Shown: positions 1 through 13,338, counted from the stretch's first letter. The stretch is DNA of 64,000 nucleotides from Przewalskia tangutica (GCA_029844215.1 CM056736.1:57783562-57847561), one strand, 5' to 3'. Program-made: numbers and translations. The notes: generated by a model not told the origin, from the letters alone.

Positions 1-1154
1 CCGGTGGTTCGCGATACGATGATTCACCTAGATCCGATGTCGAGACCGGGATTTCTTGAGTTGCGATTCGCGAGTTCTATGGATAGAGGCGAGGATGATC
101 CTCGAGTGTCGTGCTAGTTTGGGAGATTGTTATGCTTGCGGCCAGCAGGCCGTTTGGTGAGAGTTGTCAGGCCAGTATACGGATGTAGAGACTCGGCCGA
201 GGATCGGTGGTGGTTCATCACCTTCTATAGCTAGGCGCCTGCGGCGTGGGGTTATGGTTAGGCGACAAAGAGGAAGTAAAGCGATGATTACCGATACCTT
301 TAGCCATAGAGACTTGGTTATGTTGTTATGGTGGATCGTGTGGAGTCTTTATCTGGATAGCATTGTGTTAAGTGTGGTTTAGAAAACATGGGTAGTTGAA
401 AGGGGGTAAGATTGGGGGCAGGAAATTGTGAGCCTTAGAATATTATATGTGGAGATCTTAGATGCGAGGCGTCTTGAGTAAAAGATTTTGTTTACGATTG
501 ACCTTTGTCGGAGTGCATAGTATCGTAGGGTATATTTGCGTGATAAGTCCTAAGTGGTGTGAAATGAAAGAGGGTAGTTGAGCTAAGAAGACCACTAGGT
601 TTCGTGACTTGATTAGTGAGATTGTTCCGATTGGGGAGCGAGAGAGTTTAACACGATAAATGGGTCGGGTTGAGGCAAGGTTGCGGGTCAACGCGGCCGG
701 AATGAGGAGTCGGTTCGAGGTGGTCGCCGGTGGTAGGAGTCACGAGGTGCTAGGCCCAAGTTTAGGTAACCATCGTATGAGTTCGTGGATGTGTTCGACT
801 AGAATCGGATCGAGAAGGCCGGGAATGGCCTTAGAGGAAATTGAAGCAGTAACTGAAGTGTGAAACGTGTACTATAGAGAGTTCGGGTGTCCGAGAAGGG
901 TACGACGAGTAAGAAAAGAAGCGAACATGTGTTATGAGAACGGAAGTGATCATTTCTTTTGTGAAGTGAAGATGCGAAGGGAGTATCCTTTAGACCATGG
1001 GTGGGAGCTTTTTGTGATGTTAGAGGTGATTCCTCGTTGGCTTGGATTTGAGTTTTGCGAACATGTTATATTCTGGCCAGTGGAGGCATGATCGGTTTTG
1101 TAAGTATAGTAGTGGAGACTATACCAGCGCAAGTACGTTTGGAGACTTAGAAGG

Positions 1155-1173
1155 AACATTCGGGACGAATGTT
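1155..1173 (+). other. Pre-PPT hairpin, copy in A1
   Basis: AACATTCG-GGA-CGAATGTT forms a perfect 8-bp stem with a 3-nt loop just upstream of the polypurine tract. The same hairpin sits at the same place in every element whose 3' internal end is visible: 5277, 19469, 23856, 28112, 48439, 52160 and 61860. Confidence 0.8.
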
Positions 1174-1176
1174 TCT

Positions 1177-1189
1177 AAGGGGGGAAGAA
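1177..1189 (+). other. Polypurine tract of A copy 1
   Basis: AAGGGGGGAAGAA directly abuts the LTR start TGTTATACC at 1190. This is the usual primer position for plus-strand DNA synthesis. Confidence 0.85.
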
Positions 1190-1909
1190 TGTTATACCCC
1201 GTAGTTCCAGGGTATGTATGTGAGGACGTACGTACGAGAATACGACAGAAATTTTGGAAAGAAAGAAAGATGTGATTTTTCGACGGAAAAGTTTCCGGGT
1301 TTTGTGAAGGAAAAAGGTTCGTTAATGGGAATTGGATTCCCAGATTTGGTATTTGGACTTCTTGGATTATATTAGAATTATGAGATTTTATTTTCGGAAA
1401 TGGTCACGTGGGACCCACGGGAGAAAATTTATGGTTTTGTGGGCCAGCTTTGTTTTGAGATTTTCGTTATTTTGGATATTTTCGGAAGACGAAATATTTT
1501 TGGACGAGTAGGGAGGCGACACGTGTCACCCCCACGTGGCACCTTGGCCGAATTGGAGGGACAAGTGTCTAGCCACTTGTCCCTTGGCCGAAATGGCCTT
1601 ACAAGTGGCAAGCCACTTGTCTTGTTTTTTGTTAGCCATGTGGTGTGGTGGGACCCACACACACATGGCCCAATCTTGACCACACACTTGCATAGATCTT
1701 GACCCTTAATTCCTCTATAAATACCCCCTTAATGCTAGACTTATTCTTCATCCACACTTAAGCTTTCAGGCAAAATACTCCTCCTTTCTCTTGTGTGCTC
1801 TCTGTTTTGGGAGCCTCCCCGACCAAAAGTTGTCAAAAATCCTTAAACTTATAAGTATTCTTCCTTAGGGTGTTAGGAAGATTGTGCACCAAGAGTTGGA
1901 AAAGATTTA
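1190..1909 (+). repeat. Family A middle LTR, segment 1 (U3 and promoter)
   Basis: Starts TGTTATACCCCGTAG and matches 23891-24620. U3 holds palindromes around ACGT cores (GGCGACACGTGTCACC at 1515-1530) and paired inverted repeats near 1560-1620. A TATAAATA box is at 1716-1723. The LTR is interrupted by B after ATTTA (1905-1909) and resumes at 11184 with ATTTC. Confidence 0.85.
1716..1723 (+). promoter_or_regulatory. TATA box of family A LTR
   Basis: TATAAATACCCC context about 525 bp into the LTR. The same box occurs in sister LTRs at 13730 (TATGAATA), 19910, 24418, 43174, 48879 and 63726 on the plus strand. It occurs as TATTTATA at 4856, 10774, 39164, 42427 and 58724 for minus-strand copies. 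This places the start of transcription early in a very long LTR. Confidence 0.7.
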
Positions 1910-4900
1910 CATCACGACCCGTTCAAATTGTGGAGTGCCTACCGGGCACCTAGTGATACAACATCAGAGTAATCAGCGGAACATAAAACGATACAAGACA
2001 TATTATGAAATATGAAACAATAATCTGAGAAAAACTTGCCTTTCGGCATATATATAAATAACAACCTTTTCAACATGAACAGTTTAATCCTTTTTACAAA
2101 CCACACTTGTGATACTACTGGACCTCAGAAATGATCACGACAACGATGGCGGGACGGGGCCCCGCCATACCACGAATGTAAATACCTACAACGGCGGGGA
2201 CTATACGTGATAAGCCTCGGAGAAAGCGGAGCTTTCCCAATATTTGGTGTGACCACTAGGCGAGGATCGGCAGCGGTGTACCTTTTCTGCGGCGTGAGCG
2301 CGGCCCCGAAGGAGGTCGATCTGGCAGTACGAGTATGTGGCGAAAATCGTAAATGAAATCATAGGAGTCTATAAAAACAGGAGACATGTATGATAACCAA
2401 ACTCCAGTTCACAATAAGCAGTCATGTCAAGTCAGGGACTCACGCCCTCAAAGTCATCACAATAAAACCGTACGGGGTAAGTACGAAGGCATAGCCGACT
2501 ACTAAGACCCCCAGTACCACAAATGCCATAAACTGTATCACAAGGTCTTTCTTGACCGCACCACATGTCGAAGCCGCCACTTTCGCGCGGTATCAGCGGC
2601 GTCTATTCACGGAACTCGCGACTCCGCATGGGTCACGCGGACCCGCGTGAGGTATCCCTCGAATCATGGTCCCCGGCCGCTGAGGTATACCGCGTCGAGG
2701 CGGCTTAACCCCGGTATCCGCAGGCTCCGCGACCAGCATAGTCTCAAAAGACCGCATAGTCTCAGCGGACCGCATAGGAATCCCCGCGTCGGGCTAAACA
2801 CCGGAATGATCAATCACGGAGCTACCGCGCTCGCGTAGTCACGAGGACGCATGGGCCGTATAGACCGCATCGAGGGTGGCAAGCCCTCGGTATAATAAGT
2901 CAAAGGGTATGTGATACAATAACGATACAACGGGCTTAACGTTTAACAAGCGTAAGCGCAACAAGAATGACCCCTTACATCACGATCACACAAGATACTA
3001 ACACAAGTAGCATCCTAACATGTTTACTTATCACATCAACAAGAAAGTATTTACAAGGCTATCTCAAACCAACACAATCAAGTTATTCACACAAGGTACT
3101 TTATGCTAACAAGTTGGTATCTATCCTAAAGTACTTCATACATTAAATCTTTTAAAAGATCAGTTGCTTTCACATAAGTCACCTGATACGTAGTATAAAA
3201 TAGAGTATGTCTTTTAATTAAACCAAAACATTTACCTTTGTAAAATCAAGTAACATTATTTTCCAAGCGTCGAGTTTGCCTAATTTCAAATGTTCACGTT
3301 TCTTATTTTAGAAAGGTTTAAGTAGTTCATAGTCTTATTCATTTAAGAATATAATTCTCTTTTAAACAATCGAGAAACATAAGCCTTATATGTGAGTAGG
3401 ATATTCTTGTTTATAACAATCTTATTACAACAGTAGTGATCTAGGAAATATCATTTTGTCTCATCTTAGCTTATGCGGATGGAAGTTTCTCTGGTTTTAA
3501 TAATACTTAATTAGTCAAAACATTTCCTTTTATTATTTGCGATGGTTTGTCGATACACGTTACGATTTCGAAATCGATAAAACATTCTTAAGCCGTTATA
3601 CCTAACTTCCCGTAAAGCTAGTATAACTCTTAAGTTTTCAAAGACCAAGTATTACTTCTTCTTTCAAAATGATTCAAAAATCTTTTGAAATACTTCAAGT
3701 TCTTTATTAACACATAACAAGCGGTTATAGTTCAAATCGATTTACCTTTTAAAGACCACAGTATTTTCGTACCAACGTAAAAGTATTATAACCAACTTCC
3801 CATAAAGCGTTATAACACTTTATGTTTTAGACAATCAAATACATTTAACACATATGCGTCTACCGTACTACATAGTTACGCACATATCATGCTAGAAGAG
3901 ATAGGAAGAGGTTCACATACCTCGCGGAGTATCGACTAATAGCAAAAGCGCTCAAGTACTTCAAACCGTCGGCTACTCCTTGGCGGAAGATCGCGCCATA
4001 CGTAGTACTTGACTATAAGGCCACTGGCGCTTATTAACATTTATATCCCGCCGTAGAACATCCTACAGAAAATTCGGCCTCCCCCCAGCGTAAATCTCCT
4101 CCTCTCTCGGGGCCGGCTCTCACGCCAACCGGGGGTTCATACATCTAACAGGATGTGCACAATTCTACCTCAGAAAAGCTACACAAGTCTCTTGTAATGT
4201 CTGATCCTATGTAAAAGCGATTCGATACTCTTCTTTGAAAAGATTTCTTATTATTCGGGCTTAAGTCCAAAGACATTGCCGACAACAACGTTGATTCTAT
4301 ATATATAGTATACTTGACTATATGGTCTAACAATCATGTAATTTCCAATTACAATAGAGGACAAGATATTTACCTCGATAAGCCCGTAATTATCCGAGTA
4401 TAAAGTCGATCTGGGCAATCGTTTAGCTCGACTCCGTGCGCTCAACCCGCTCCAAACTACCCAGAAGTTCTAACCAACCTCTACATACTACTCCGACTAA
4501 CCATGGAGATTTTCCCTAGGGTTTCGGTTTGGTGGTGACGGGAAGTATAATAGTATAAGCGGGCTTTTTGTAGGTATGACCTTAGAATACAACAAGGTAT
4601 CACGGCTAAGGTAATTTGGGCATTATAACAATACTTTTGAGAGTATTTCTACCAAGAGGGTATATACGAGACAACACCACAAGAGGGTGTATACCTCGGC
4701 TACCCACTAGGGGTACTCTCGGCGAAGGTGGGAGGGGCTCTCGGCCAAAGTGCCAACTCAAGGGGAGAGGGTGTTGGGCGAAAACACCACAAAGGGAGGG
4801 AGGATTTTTAACACTTAGGAAATATTTGGAATGGATGAAGAAGTCTTCCGAGGGGTATTTATAGGTCTAGCAAAGGCCAACCAATGGCGAGATCATGCCA

Positions 4901-5262
4901 AGTGCATAGCAAGTGTAGGGCGAGATCTTGCCAAGTGCACCTAACCAACTAACACACAAAATATCCTACCTACTACTTGACAAAATTGTCACCAAATCGT
5001 CGAAGCCAACCGCCCGCACTCCGTGATGAGAGGGTGACAAGTGTCGCCTACCGTTGGTCCAAAATGTTTAGTCTCTCGGAAAAATCCGCCAAAAATTAAA
5101 AATGACATAGCGGAAATTCCCCTACGAAAGGCGTGAAAGCGTTTAGTCGAAAAGCGACTCTAAGCGGGTGTTGTGAACAAAATAAATTCGGCCAAGCCAC
5201 TTTACACTTCAAAAATTTTCTACGTGCGTCTTACGTACATACTCTGAAATACGGGTATAACA
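1910..5262 (-). repeat. B 3' LTR
   Basis: Runs from a TCACGACCCG end to a GGGTATAACA end, the reverse complement of TGTTATACC...GTGACA. It aligns along its length with 7828-11183. It carries a U5 GC hairpin (2146-2168), a cluster of degenerate repeats of about 80 bp with CCGCATG/CGCGTGAGGTAT cores (about 2600-2900), the 15-bp hairpin motif (3854-3868), a reverse TATA box (4856-4863) and the U3 palindrome (5033-5048). Confidence 0.85.
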
Positions 5263-5293
5263 TTCTCCTCGCCAGAAACATTCGTCGAATGTT
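5263..5293 (-). other. B polypurine tract and degenerate hairpin
   Basis: A pyrimidine run next to the 3' LTR, broken by GCC, followed by AACATTCG-T-CGAATGTT at 5277-5293. The stem is intact, but the 3-nt loop of the sister copies is reduced to one base. Confidence 0.6.
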
Positions 5294-5539
5294 CCTTCTA
5301 AATCTCAAAACAAGCGCCCGGTATAGTCCTCACTGCTATACTTACGAAAACAATCCTCCACGCGTGGCCACGGAACCAACTTGCGCCAAAATACTTACCT
5401 CGAGTCCACGAGGAAACACCTCTAACATCACCACAAACACCTCTCTCGGGGTCTAAAATATACTTCATTCGCACCTTCTCTTTACAAAGAAATGATACCA
5501 CTTTTGTCACTTTGCGCGAGTTCACTCCGGTGACCCAAC

Positions 5540-5870
5540 AAATGGTGCCGAGCTGCGTCGATCCACGAGGTGGCGTGCACTCGAACTCTTACCACATTTA
5601 CGATCTTGCTTGGTTCCAAAACTCGAGTTACTATCTCTAACGTGGTCATCATTAGCGGGAACACTGCGGATGGATCTCGATGCTTTCCAAACATAACAAT
5701 CTGAAAAGGCCGGACGTCTTGCCTCCCAAGTCAGACGGCAAAAGCTAACATATAGGCAATCTGGCCTATTCTTCACATGAACTTAAAAAGGCCCAAAACA
5801 ACTCGGGCTAAGTTTCCTCTGTTTTTCCAAAGCTCGTCACACCCAATCCGGGGTGGTACTTTCAAGAAGA
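5540..5870 (-). pseudogene. B integrase C-terminal fragment
   Basis: Read on the minus strand in shifting frames, this stretch resembles the end of chromovirus integrase: a GPFKFVRRIGQIAYMLA-like segment (compare YIGPY...VAYEL in E and F) and then a FGKHRDPSAV-like segment (compare RRCIGDPSRV). RT, RNase H and the integrase core are absent upstream. It is therefore a leftover of pol in a gag-only element. Several frame breaks make it non-functional as read. Confidence 0.5.
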
Positions 5871-5889
5871 CCAACCGTCAACCTGAACT

Positions 5890-6760
5890 CTAAGCGTCGT
5901 CGCCGATTTTTCCGCACGATTTCTCTGAGCTGCCAGAACTTCTTCTAGACAAGCTTCTCACTATCCACAGTCTGCTGGAACAAGCCTGAACCAACTGTCT
6001 GAACCTTGCCAACATCGAACCACTCGGCCGTGACTTACATCCGCCCCTACAAGGCTTTATAAGGCGACATCCGAACAACGAAATGGTAGCTTAAACACTC
6101 CTCCACGGAGACAACAATCTCCACAACTACCTGAAATTCAACCAGCAGAGGCGAATGCGGTCCGAGACTACTTTGAGTTCTTAACACATGCTTGGCAAAG
6201 CTTCGGAAACAAAAACAGTAGTAACACGGGCTCAGCATGCGACATAAGGTGAAGGTAGGCACCGTGCAGCCTTACAACCTTTACGATATAACAACAACTG
6301 CGAGTACATGGTCGACCGAAAAACCTGACGGGCTGCCCCGTCGGCCCGACCAGCTGGTCGACGCATCCACGAACTTCGTCTGTTTGGTTAACTAAACTTG
6401 GGCCTAACACCCTCGTGACCCCACCACCGGCGGGACCACCTGGCCCGACCCGCGACAAGCGAGCGCGGGTTGACGCGCGTAGCCTCAACCGACTCTCGCG
6501 TAAAACACTTGCTCCCGGTCGGAACAACTTTTCTAATCACGTTACGAAAACCTAGCGGTCTTCTTAGCTCAACTACCCCTTTCATTCCACACTACTCGGG
6601 GACTTATCATCTGATATATCTCACATGCACTAAGCACTCAGATAAGGATCAAACATAACACTACACCTTTACTCGAGATGGCGCTTACCTCTAAGGTCTC
6701 TGCGTAGAACTCTAAGGCTCACACCTTCTCTATCCCCAAATCTTACTCGGTTAAACAACC
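5890..6760 (-). other. B non-coding spacer shared with A and H
   Basis: No sustained frame. The reverse complement aligns with about 440-860 of A copy 1, including the stretch that in A reads GCTAGGCCCAAGTTTAG, and with H at about 47800-48250. D and E have pol here instead. Confidence 0.6.
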
Positions 6761-6929
6761 ACGATCTAATCACAACTAACACCTTGCTATCGAACATAGC
6801 ACTTAAGGTATACTCACTTATCACATAAACAAAACTCTAGAGGGTTAAAGATATATCTATATCTCTTTCTTCCTCCTCCTTAGTCGTTCTAATCAAACTG
6901 CCACGTAGGAGGCGTAGCTAGGAAGATGA

Positions 6930-7628
6930 CGAACTACCCAGATCTGAAGGCTAAGTCCTCCTACAAGGACATTCTATCGACATCGGACCACGGCGGTCGT
7001 AGGTGCAACAAGTACCCGACTAAAAGGCGACATTCCGGGATGGCGTGCATCGCAGTAATGAGCAGGAAGCCACAGGTTACGACCAACTCACGCACCCGAG
7101 CGTCACGAAATCCGTGGAAGACCACTCTGCCTGGCGGAGGTGCATATCTAATCTGTGGTGAGGTGACTCGCCTCGAAAGTTACCAAAGGACCTTCTTTGC
7201 TCTGGCCCCTTCTGTCCTTTGTTAACCCGTCGATCTACGTTTCTCGACTGCTGCGCATAAGCCCGTACCACGAGGCCATGCTCGAAGCCCAATGAAGAAT
7301 TACTCTTGCACAACCCTCTTTTAGATAGTCCTCGAAGACTCGCGATGCGTCGGTATACTCTCTGGTAGCCAAATCCATAGCTAATGTGAGGTTGTCTCTT
7401 GGCAATCTATATTCTCTGTTCGGTCGTGGGGTGAAGGTTCAAATATCATGGCGCGATGAAGCCTTCTGCTGCGCCGTACTAAACTCTGCTTTGGGGCTAG
7501 TGGCGTCGCGAGAACTCCCGAAAGAAGCACTACCTAGGTAATGATTGGGCTGTGCCTCGCCACCCTGAACTCTACTCGCGGCTCCGCTCGGTGCCTTGCC
7601 CTCTGGGCGGGTTGCCTGCGGCGGGCAT
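6930..7628 (-). pseudogene. gag: B gag remnant
   Basis: Starts at the ATG at 7628-7626 in the same context as the gag starts of D, E, C, A and H (MPxRKxTR-like; here MPAAGNPPRGQGT) and then breaks. The segment 7077-7313 contains LVVRAYAQQSRNVDRRVNKG, the helix after the gag core that reads MQAYAQGIEDRERED in C. The zinc-knuckle area (about 6930-7060) is eroded. It is too damaged to make Gag as read, though some breaks fall at CAG/CTG positions that may be consensus errors. Confidence 0.6.
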
Positions 7629-7811
7629 AGCGGTAAGGAAAGAAATACGTCGGAGGTCGACTTACAACACGGCTCTAAGGCGCGATCTCGAGTGAGAAGA
7701 ATTAGAAACCAATCCTAAATATCCTATAGCCTCACGATTATTGGTGTGGTGCACAACACGCGATAATCGAGACTCTTGGATCGGTGCGTAGACACTTTCA
7801 GAGGATTAAGC

Positions 7812-7823
7812 GCTCTGATACCA
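7812..7823 (-). other. B primer-binding site
   Basis: GCTCTGATACCA, the reverse complement of TGGTATCAGAGC, which pairs with the 3' end of initiator Met-tRNA. It lies 4 bp from the LTR. Confidence 0.85.
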
Positions 7824-7827
7824 CTTT

Positions 7828-10800
7828 TGTCACGACCCGTTCGGGGTCGTGGTAGTGCCTTACCGGGCACCCTAGTGATACAACATCAGTGTCAGCGGAA
7901 CATAAAGCGATACAAGACATATTATGAAATATGAAACAATAATCGAGAAAAACTTGCCTTTCGGCATATATATAAATAACAACCTTTTCAACATGAGCAG
8001 TTTAATCCTTTTTACAAACCACCCTTGATTACTACGGACCTCTAAGAAATGATCGACAATGGCGGGCGGGGCCCGCCGTACCCACGAATGTAAATACCTA
8101 CAACGGCGGGGACTATACGTGATAAGCCTCGGAGAAAGCGGAGCTTTCCCAATATTTGTGTGACCCTAAGGCGAGGATTAACGGCGGGTGTACCTTTTCT
8201 GCGGCATGAGCGGCCCCGAGAGTCGATTACAACGGTACCAAGTATGTGGCGAAAATCGTAAATGAAATCATAGTAGTCTATAAAAGCAGGAGACATGTAT
8301 GATAACCAAACTACGATTCACAATAGCGATCATGTCAAGTCGGGGACTCGCGCCCTCAAAGTCGTCACAATAAAACCGTATGGGGTAAATGCGAAGGCAT
8401 GGCCGACTACTAAGACCCCGGTACCACAAATGCCATAAAGCGTATCACAAGGTCTTTCTAGACCGCACGCATGTCGGCGGCCACTCGCCCGCGATATCGG
8501 CGGCGCGTCTATTCTGGAACTCGCGACTCGCATGGGTCACCTGCGGACCCGCGTGAGGTATCCCTCGAATCATGGTCCCGAACCGCTGAGGTATACCGCG
8601 TCGAGGCGGCTTAACCCCGGTATCCGCCAGGCTCCGCGACCAGCGTAGTCTCAAAAGACCGCATAGTCTCAGCGGACGCATAGGAATCCCCGCGTCGGGC
8701 TAAACACCGGAATGATCAATCACGGAGCTACCGCGCTCCGCGTAGTCACGAGGACCGCATAGGCGTATAGACCGCATCAAGGGTGGCAAGCCCTCGGTAT
8801 AATAAGTCAAAGGGTATGTGATACAATAACGATTAACGGGCTTAACGTTTAACAACGTAAGCACAACAAGAATGACCCCTTACATCACGATCACACAAGA
8901 TACTAACAAGTAGCATCTAACATGTTTACTTATCACGTCAACAAGAAAGTATTTACAAGGCTATCTCGAGCCAACACAATCAAGTTATTCACACAAGGTA
9001 CTTTATGCTAACAAGTTCGGGTATCTATCCTAAAGTACTTCATACATTAAATCTTTTAAAAGATTCGTTGCTTTCACATAAGTCACCTGATACGTAGTAT
9101 AAAATAGGTAGTATCTTTTTAATTAAACCAAAACATTTACCTTTGTAAAATCAAGTAACAACATTATTTTCCAAGCGTCGAGTTTGCCTAATTTCAAATG
9201 TTCACGTTTCTTATTTTAGAAAGGTTTAAAGTTCATAGTCTTATTCATTTAAGAATATAATTCTCTTTTAAACAATCGAGAAACATAAGCCTTATATGTG
9301 AGTAGGATATTCTTGTTTATAACAATCTTATTCTGACGTAGTGATCTAGGAAATATCATTTTGTCTCATCTTAGCTTCATGCGGATGGAAGTTTCTCTTG
9401 GTTTTAATAATACTTAATTAGTCAAAACATTTCCTTTTATTAGTATTTGCGATGGTTTGTCGATACACGTTACGATTTCGAAATCGATAAAACATTCTTA
9501 AGCGTTATACCTAACTTCCCGTAAAGCTAGTATAACTCTTAAGTTTTCAAAGACCAAGTATTACTTCTTCTTTCAAAATGATTCAAAAATCTTTTGAAAT
9601 ACTTCAAGTTCTTTATTAACACATAACAAGCGGTTATAGTTCAAATCGATTTACCTTTTAAAGACCACAAGTATTTTAGTACCAACATAAAAGTTATAAC
9701 CAACTTCCCATAAAGCGTTATAACACTTTATGTTTTAGACAATCAAATACATTTAACACGTATGCGTCTACCGTACTACATAGTTACACATATCATGCTA
9801 GAAGAGATAGGAAGAGGTTCACATACCTCGCGGCAGTATCGACTAATAGCAAAAGCGCTCAAGTACTTCAAACCGTCGGCTACTCCTTGGCGGAAGATCG
9901 CGCCATCGTAGTACTTCAACCTATAAGGCCACAAGGCGCTTATTAACATTTATATCCCTTCGTAGAACATCCTACGAGAAAATTCGGCACACCTCCCCCA
10001 TGGCGTAAATCTCCTCCCTATCGGTAGGCTATCAAGCCAACCGGGGTTCATACATCTAACCGGATGTGCACAATTCTACCTCACGAAAAGCTACACAAGT
10101 CTCATGTCTGATCCTATGTAAAAGCGATTCGATACTCTTCTTTCGAAAGATTTCTTATTATTGGGCTTAAGTCCAAAGACATTGCCGACAACAGCGTTCG
10201 ATTCTATATATATAGTATACTTGACTATATGGTCTAACAATCATGTAATTTCCAATTACAATAGAGGACAAGATATTTACCTCGATAAGCCCATAATTAT
10301 CCGAGTATAAAGTCGATCTGGGCAATCGTTTAGCTCGACTCAGTGCGCTCCAACCGCTCCAAACTACCCTTAGAAGTTCTAACCAACCTCTACATACTAC
10401 TCGACTAACCATGGAGATTTTCCCTAGGGTTTCGGTTTGGTATTGACGGGAAGTATAATAGTATAAGCGGGCTTTTTGTAAGGTATGACCTTAGAATACA
10501 ACAAGGTATACGGCTAAGGTAATTTGGGCATTATAACAATACTTTTGAGTATTTCTACCAGAGGGGGTATATACGAGACAACACCACAAGGGGGTGTATA
10601 CCCTCGGCCTACCCCACTAGGGGGTACTCTCGACAAGGGTGGGGAGGGCTCTCGGCCAAAGTGCCAACTCAAAGGGGAGAGGGGTGTTGGGCGAAAACAC
10701 CACACAAAGGGAGGGAGGATTTTTAACACTGAGGAAATATTTGGAATGGATGAAGAAGTCTTCCAAGGTGGGGTATTTATAGGTCTAGCAAAGTCCAACC

Positions 10801-11183
10801 AATGGCAAAGAACATGCCAACTGCATAGAAAGTGTAGGGCCAAGATCTTGCCAAGTGCCCCTAACCAACTAACACACAAAATATCCTACCTACTACTTGA
10901 CAAAATTGTCACCAAATCGTCCAAGCCAACCGCCCACACTCCATCAATGAGAGGGTGACAAGTGTCGCCCTCTCGTTGGTCCAAAATGTTTCGTCTCTCG
11001 GAAAAATCCGCAAAAATTAAAAATGACATAGCCGGAAATTCCCCTACGAAAGCTGTGAAAGCGTTTAGTCAGCGACTCTAAACGGGTGTTGTGAACAAAA
11101 TAAATTCGGCCAAGCCACTTTACACTTCAAAAATTTTCTACGTACGTCCTTACGTACATACTCTGGAAATTCGGGGTATAACA
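7828..11183 (-). repeat. B 5' LTR
   Basis: TGTCACGACCCG...GGGTATAACA, 3.36 kb, partner of 1910-5262. U5 hairpin near 8059-8079, reverse TATA box 10774-10781, U3 palindrome 10954-10969, hairpin motif 9762-9776. Confidence 0.85.
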
Positions 11184-13338
11184 ATTTCACACCCCTAGCC
11201 TTAGAATTTCACTTTGGCCGAAACTTGCCATAGTTGAGCCTAAGTGTTCTTCACTTTTTGGAGTTAGATCTTGAAGAGGAGTTGGTTAGGAGCTTAAGGG
11301 TTGCTTGGAGCGGGTTGGGCGTCAGGATTTGGAGCTAAACGTTGCTCAGGATCGACTTATAATCTTGGATAATTTTGGGCTTATCGAGGTAATGATCTGT
11401 GTCCCCCTATTGTAATTGGATATTACATATTGTAGTAGTTTAGAATTGAGTATAAGTTATATTGGAAGGATGATTATAAAGGATTGAACTGTATTTACAT
11501 TGGACTGTATTTACAGTAGACTTGTGTAGTATTATTGTGAGACAGAATTGTACACGCCCGGTTAGACGTGTAATCCCCTTGGAGTCGTTGGCTTGGTAGC
11601 AGGCCTTGTTAGGGGGAGGTTCTGCCGAATTTTCCGTAGAATAATGAACTGTTTACTTAGAATATGCTACGAAGAGAACTAGAGATTGATAGATATATTG
11701 TGGTTGTTATAGGTGGTTCTTCTACGCGCGGCATACTCGACTTGGCTTATGGATTAAGCCGAAGAGGTATGTGATTCTTCCTATACTCTTGAGCATGATT
11801 GTTGTGAACTATATAGTACGGTGAGCGTCGTGTGTGAAATGAATCTTGTTTGTTTAAAACATAAAGTGTTATAATGGCTTTATGGGAAGTTAGTTATAAC
11901 GACTTTATGAAAATAAAAGAAAGATTTGATTTTGAAAGCTAAACGACTTGATTTTAAAAGATAAGAGACTTGACTTATAAACAACTTGATTTCGGAAAAG
12001 GAGAAGTAACTTGATTTAAGTATAGGTTACTTGTTTTGAAAAGAGTAAGTTATTTGAGTTTTAAAGAGTATACTTGATGTTGTTTTAAAAGAAAAGCACT
12101 TGGTTTAAAAAATATAGAGTACTTGATTTTAAAAGTCTTGTAAAGATTTTTACGAAGGTGAAATAATTTGGTTTAAAAAAGGAAACGTGTTTTTGATACT
12201 ACGAGTATTAGTATCGTGTGGCTTTTACATAAAAAAAAGGTCTTTTTGAAAGAATGAAAGTACATTGAACTTGCCTATGCTTGTTGTGTTAGCCTTGTTG
12301 TGCAAGTGTTTTGATTTTGTGCTACCGTGTCTCTCGGGAGGCGGCTATCGATTAATTGTTTGGACATCTTGTGGCGTTGGATGGTCCACGAGTATCGTCC
12401 ACTTTGAGTATTATCGGTTATTTCTTTTGGACATCTTGACACGATGGATGGTCCACGGGTATGCTTCCACTTTGAGTATTATCTTGTTATTTCCTTTGGA
12501 CATCGCGACCACGATGGATGGTCCACGGGTATCGTCGATAGGATGGTTTCATGACCGTGCTTATCTGAGAGTAAGATCCGGGCATGCGGTCGTTGTGAGG
12601 TTTATGTTATTTGTCCATGGACGCTAATCCATGAAGCTTACGCGGTGACGGCGATCACGGGCTTGATTTGTACATGTGGTTCGTTACACTTTAGATACTT
12701 GTCTGGTCATTTCGTGTATCGTGGCTCGTAGATAGCTTAAGATACTTTCCACGATCGTATCTCGTGAGGCGGTATTCTATTGTTCGTTAGCTTAAGATAC
12801 TTGCCGGCGATTGCGTGGCTAGCTTTTGGTAGTAGTTGGCTTCGTACCTTGCGTGAAGGGATATGACTAGCCTTTGGTAGTTGGCTATTCTACTTGTCTG
12901 ATCGGTTTGATAGCCGTCACGAGATCTAGTGTTCAGGTTCACATATGGGTGTGGTTTTACATCATGTACTGCCGGCAGTGAGGAATGAGTTCCACGGGCA
13001 TGATTGATATTATGGGCGTAAGACCCATAGTTATGTGTGAGTGATCATTTTGGGGATATGCGTCCCCTTACTTGACCTAACTGTTTACTTATTGCGAAAT
13101 GGTTTTATAAAATGATGAAATGTGATTTCATTACAGTATTTTCAGTTTCACATACTTGGTACTGTTATCTTGACCTCCCGGGAAATTTTGTGTTCATCTG
13201 CGAGTAAGTACACCGATTGTTGATCCTCGCTCATAGGATCGCAGTTCAGCGTTGGGAAGCTCCGTTTCTCCGGAGGCTTATCTTTTGGGTATAGTCCCCT
13301 GTCATTGTAGGTACTTGTACATTCAGGGGTATGGCGGG
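11184..13338 (+). repeat. Family A middle LTR, segment 2
   Basis: Resumes with ATTTCACACCCCTAG and aligns with 24613-24794 plus 33064-35090. Contains three degenerate 75-80 bp repeats with a GATGGTCCACG core (12340-12545), then repeats with an AGCTTAAGATACTTG core (about 12700-12820). It stops inside the U5 hairpin (ATGGCGGG at 13331-13338), where D is inserted. Confidence 0.8.
12340..12545 (+). repeat. 75-80 bp tandem repeat in A LTR leader
   Basis: Three units sharing TGGACAT...GATGGTCCACGGGTAT...CCACTTTGAGTATTATC. The same array is in the right A LTR at about 34110-34310. Confidence 0.7.

Larger units (their letters stand above)
1..1189 (+). pseudogene. gag: Family A internal domain, copy 1 (gag 3' end plus non-coding spacer)
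   Basis: The window opens inside a broken gag. Positions 128-148 encode CYACGQQ, the start of a CCHC zinc knuckle that binds RNA in retroelement Gag. Everything after about 200 lacks a sustained frame in any reading and is the same non-coding spacer found at 22870-23850, in B (minus strand, about 5890-6760) and in H (about 47690-48430). No protease, RT, RNase H or integrase motif is present, so this copy could not replicate alone. It ends in a hairpin (1155-1173) and a polypurine tract (1177-1189) at the LTR. Confidence 0.75.
1910..11183 (-). mobile_element. Element B: non-autonomous Ty3/gypsy nested in A LTR
   Basis: A 9.27-kb minus-strand element with two LTRs of about 3.35 kb (1910-5262 and 7828-11183) around 2.57 kb of internal DNA. 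Flanks ATTTA (1905-1909) and ATTTC (11184-11188) match at 4 of 5 bases, as expected for a 5-bp target duplication. Removing B rejoins family A LTR sequence, matching the uninterrupted stretch near 24616. The left terminus reads CA where TG is expected. The internal domain keeps a gag remnant, a spacer and an integrase C-terminal fragment, but no RT. Confidence 0.85.

Noticed and set aside
1400..1702. Open frames of 84-123 codons on both strands of the A U3 (also 24033-24404)
   Set aside because: Overlapping frames on both strands in promoter DNA of a repeat; no domain, and they span the U3 palindromes. Chance frames.
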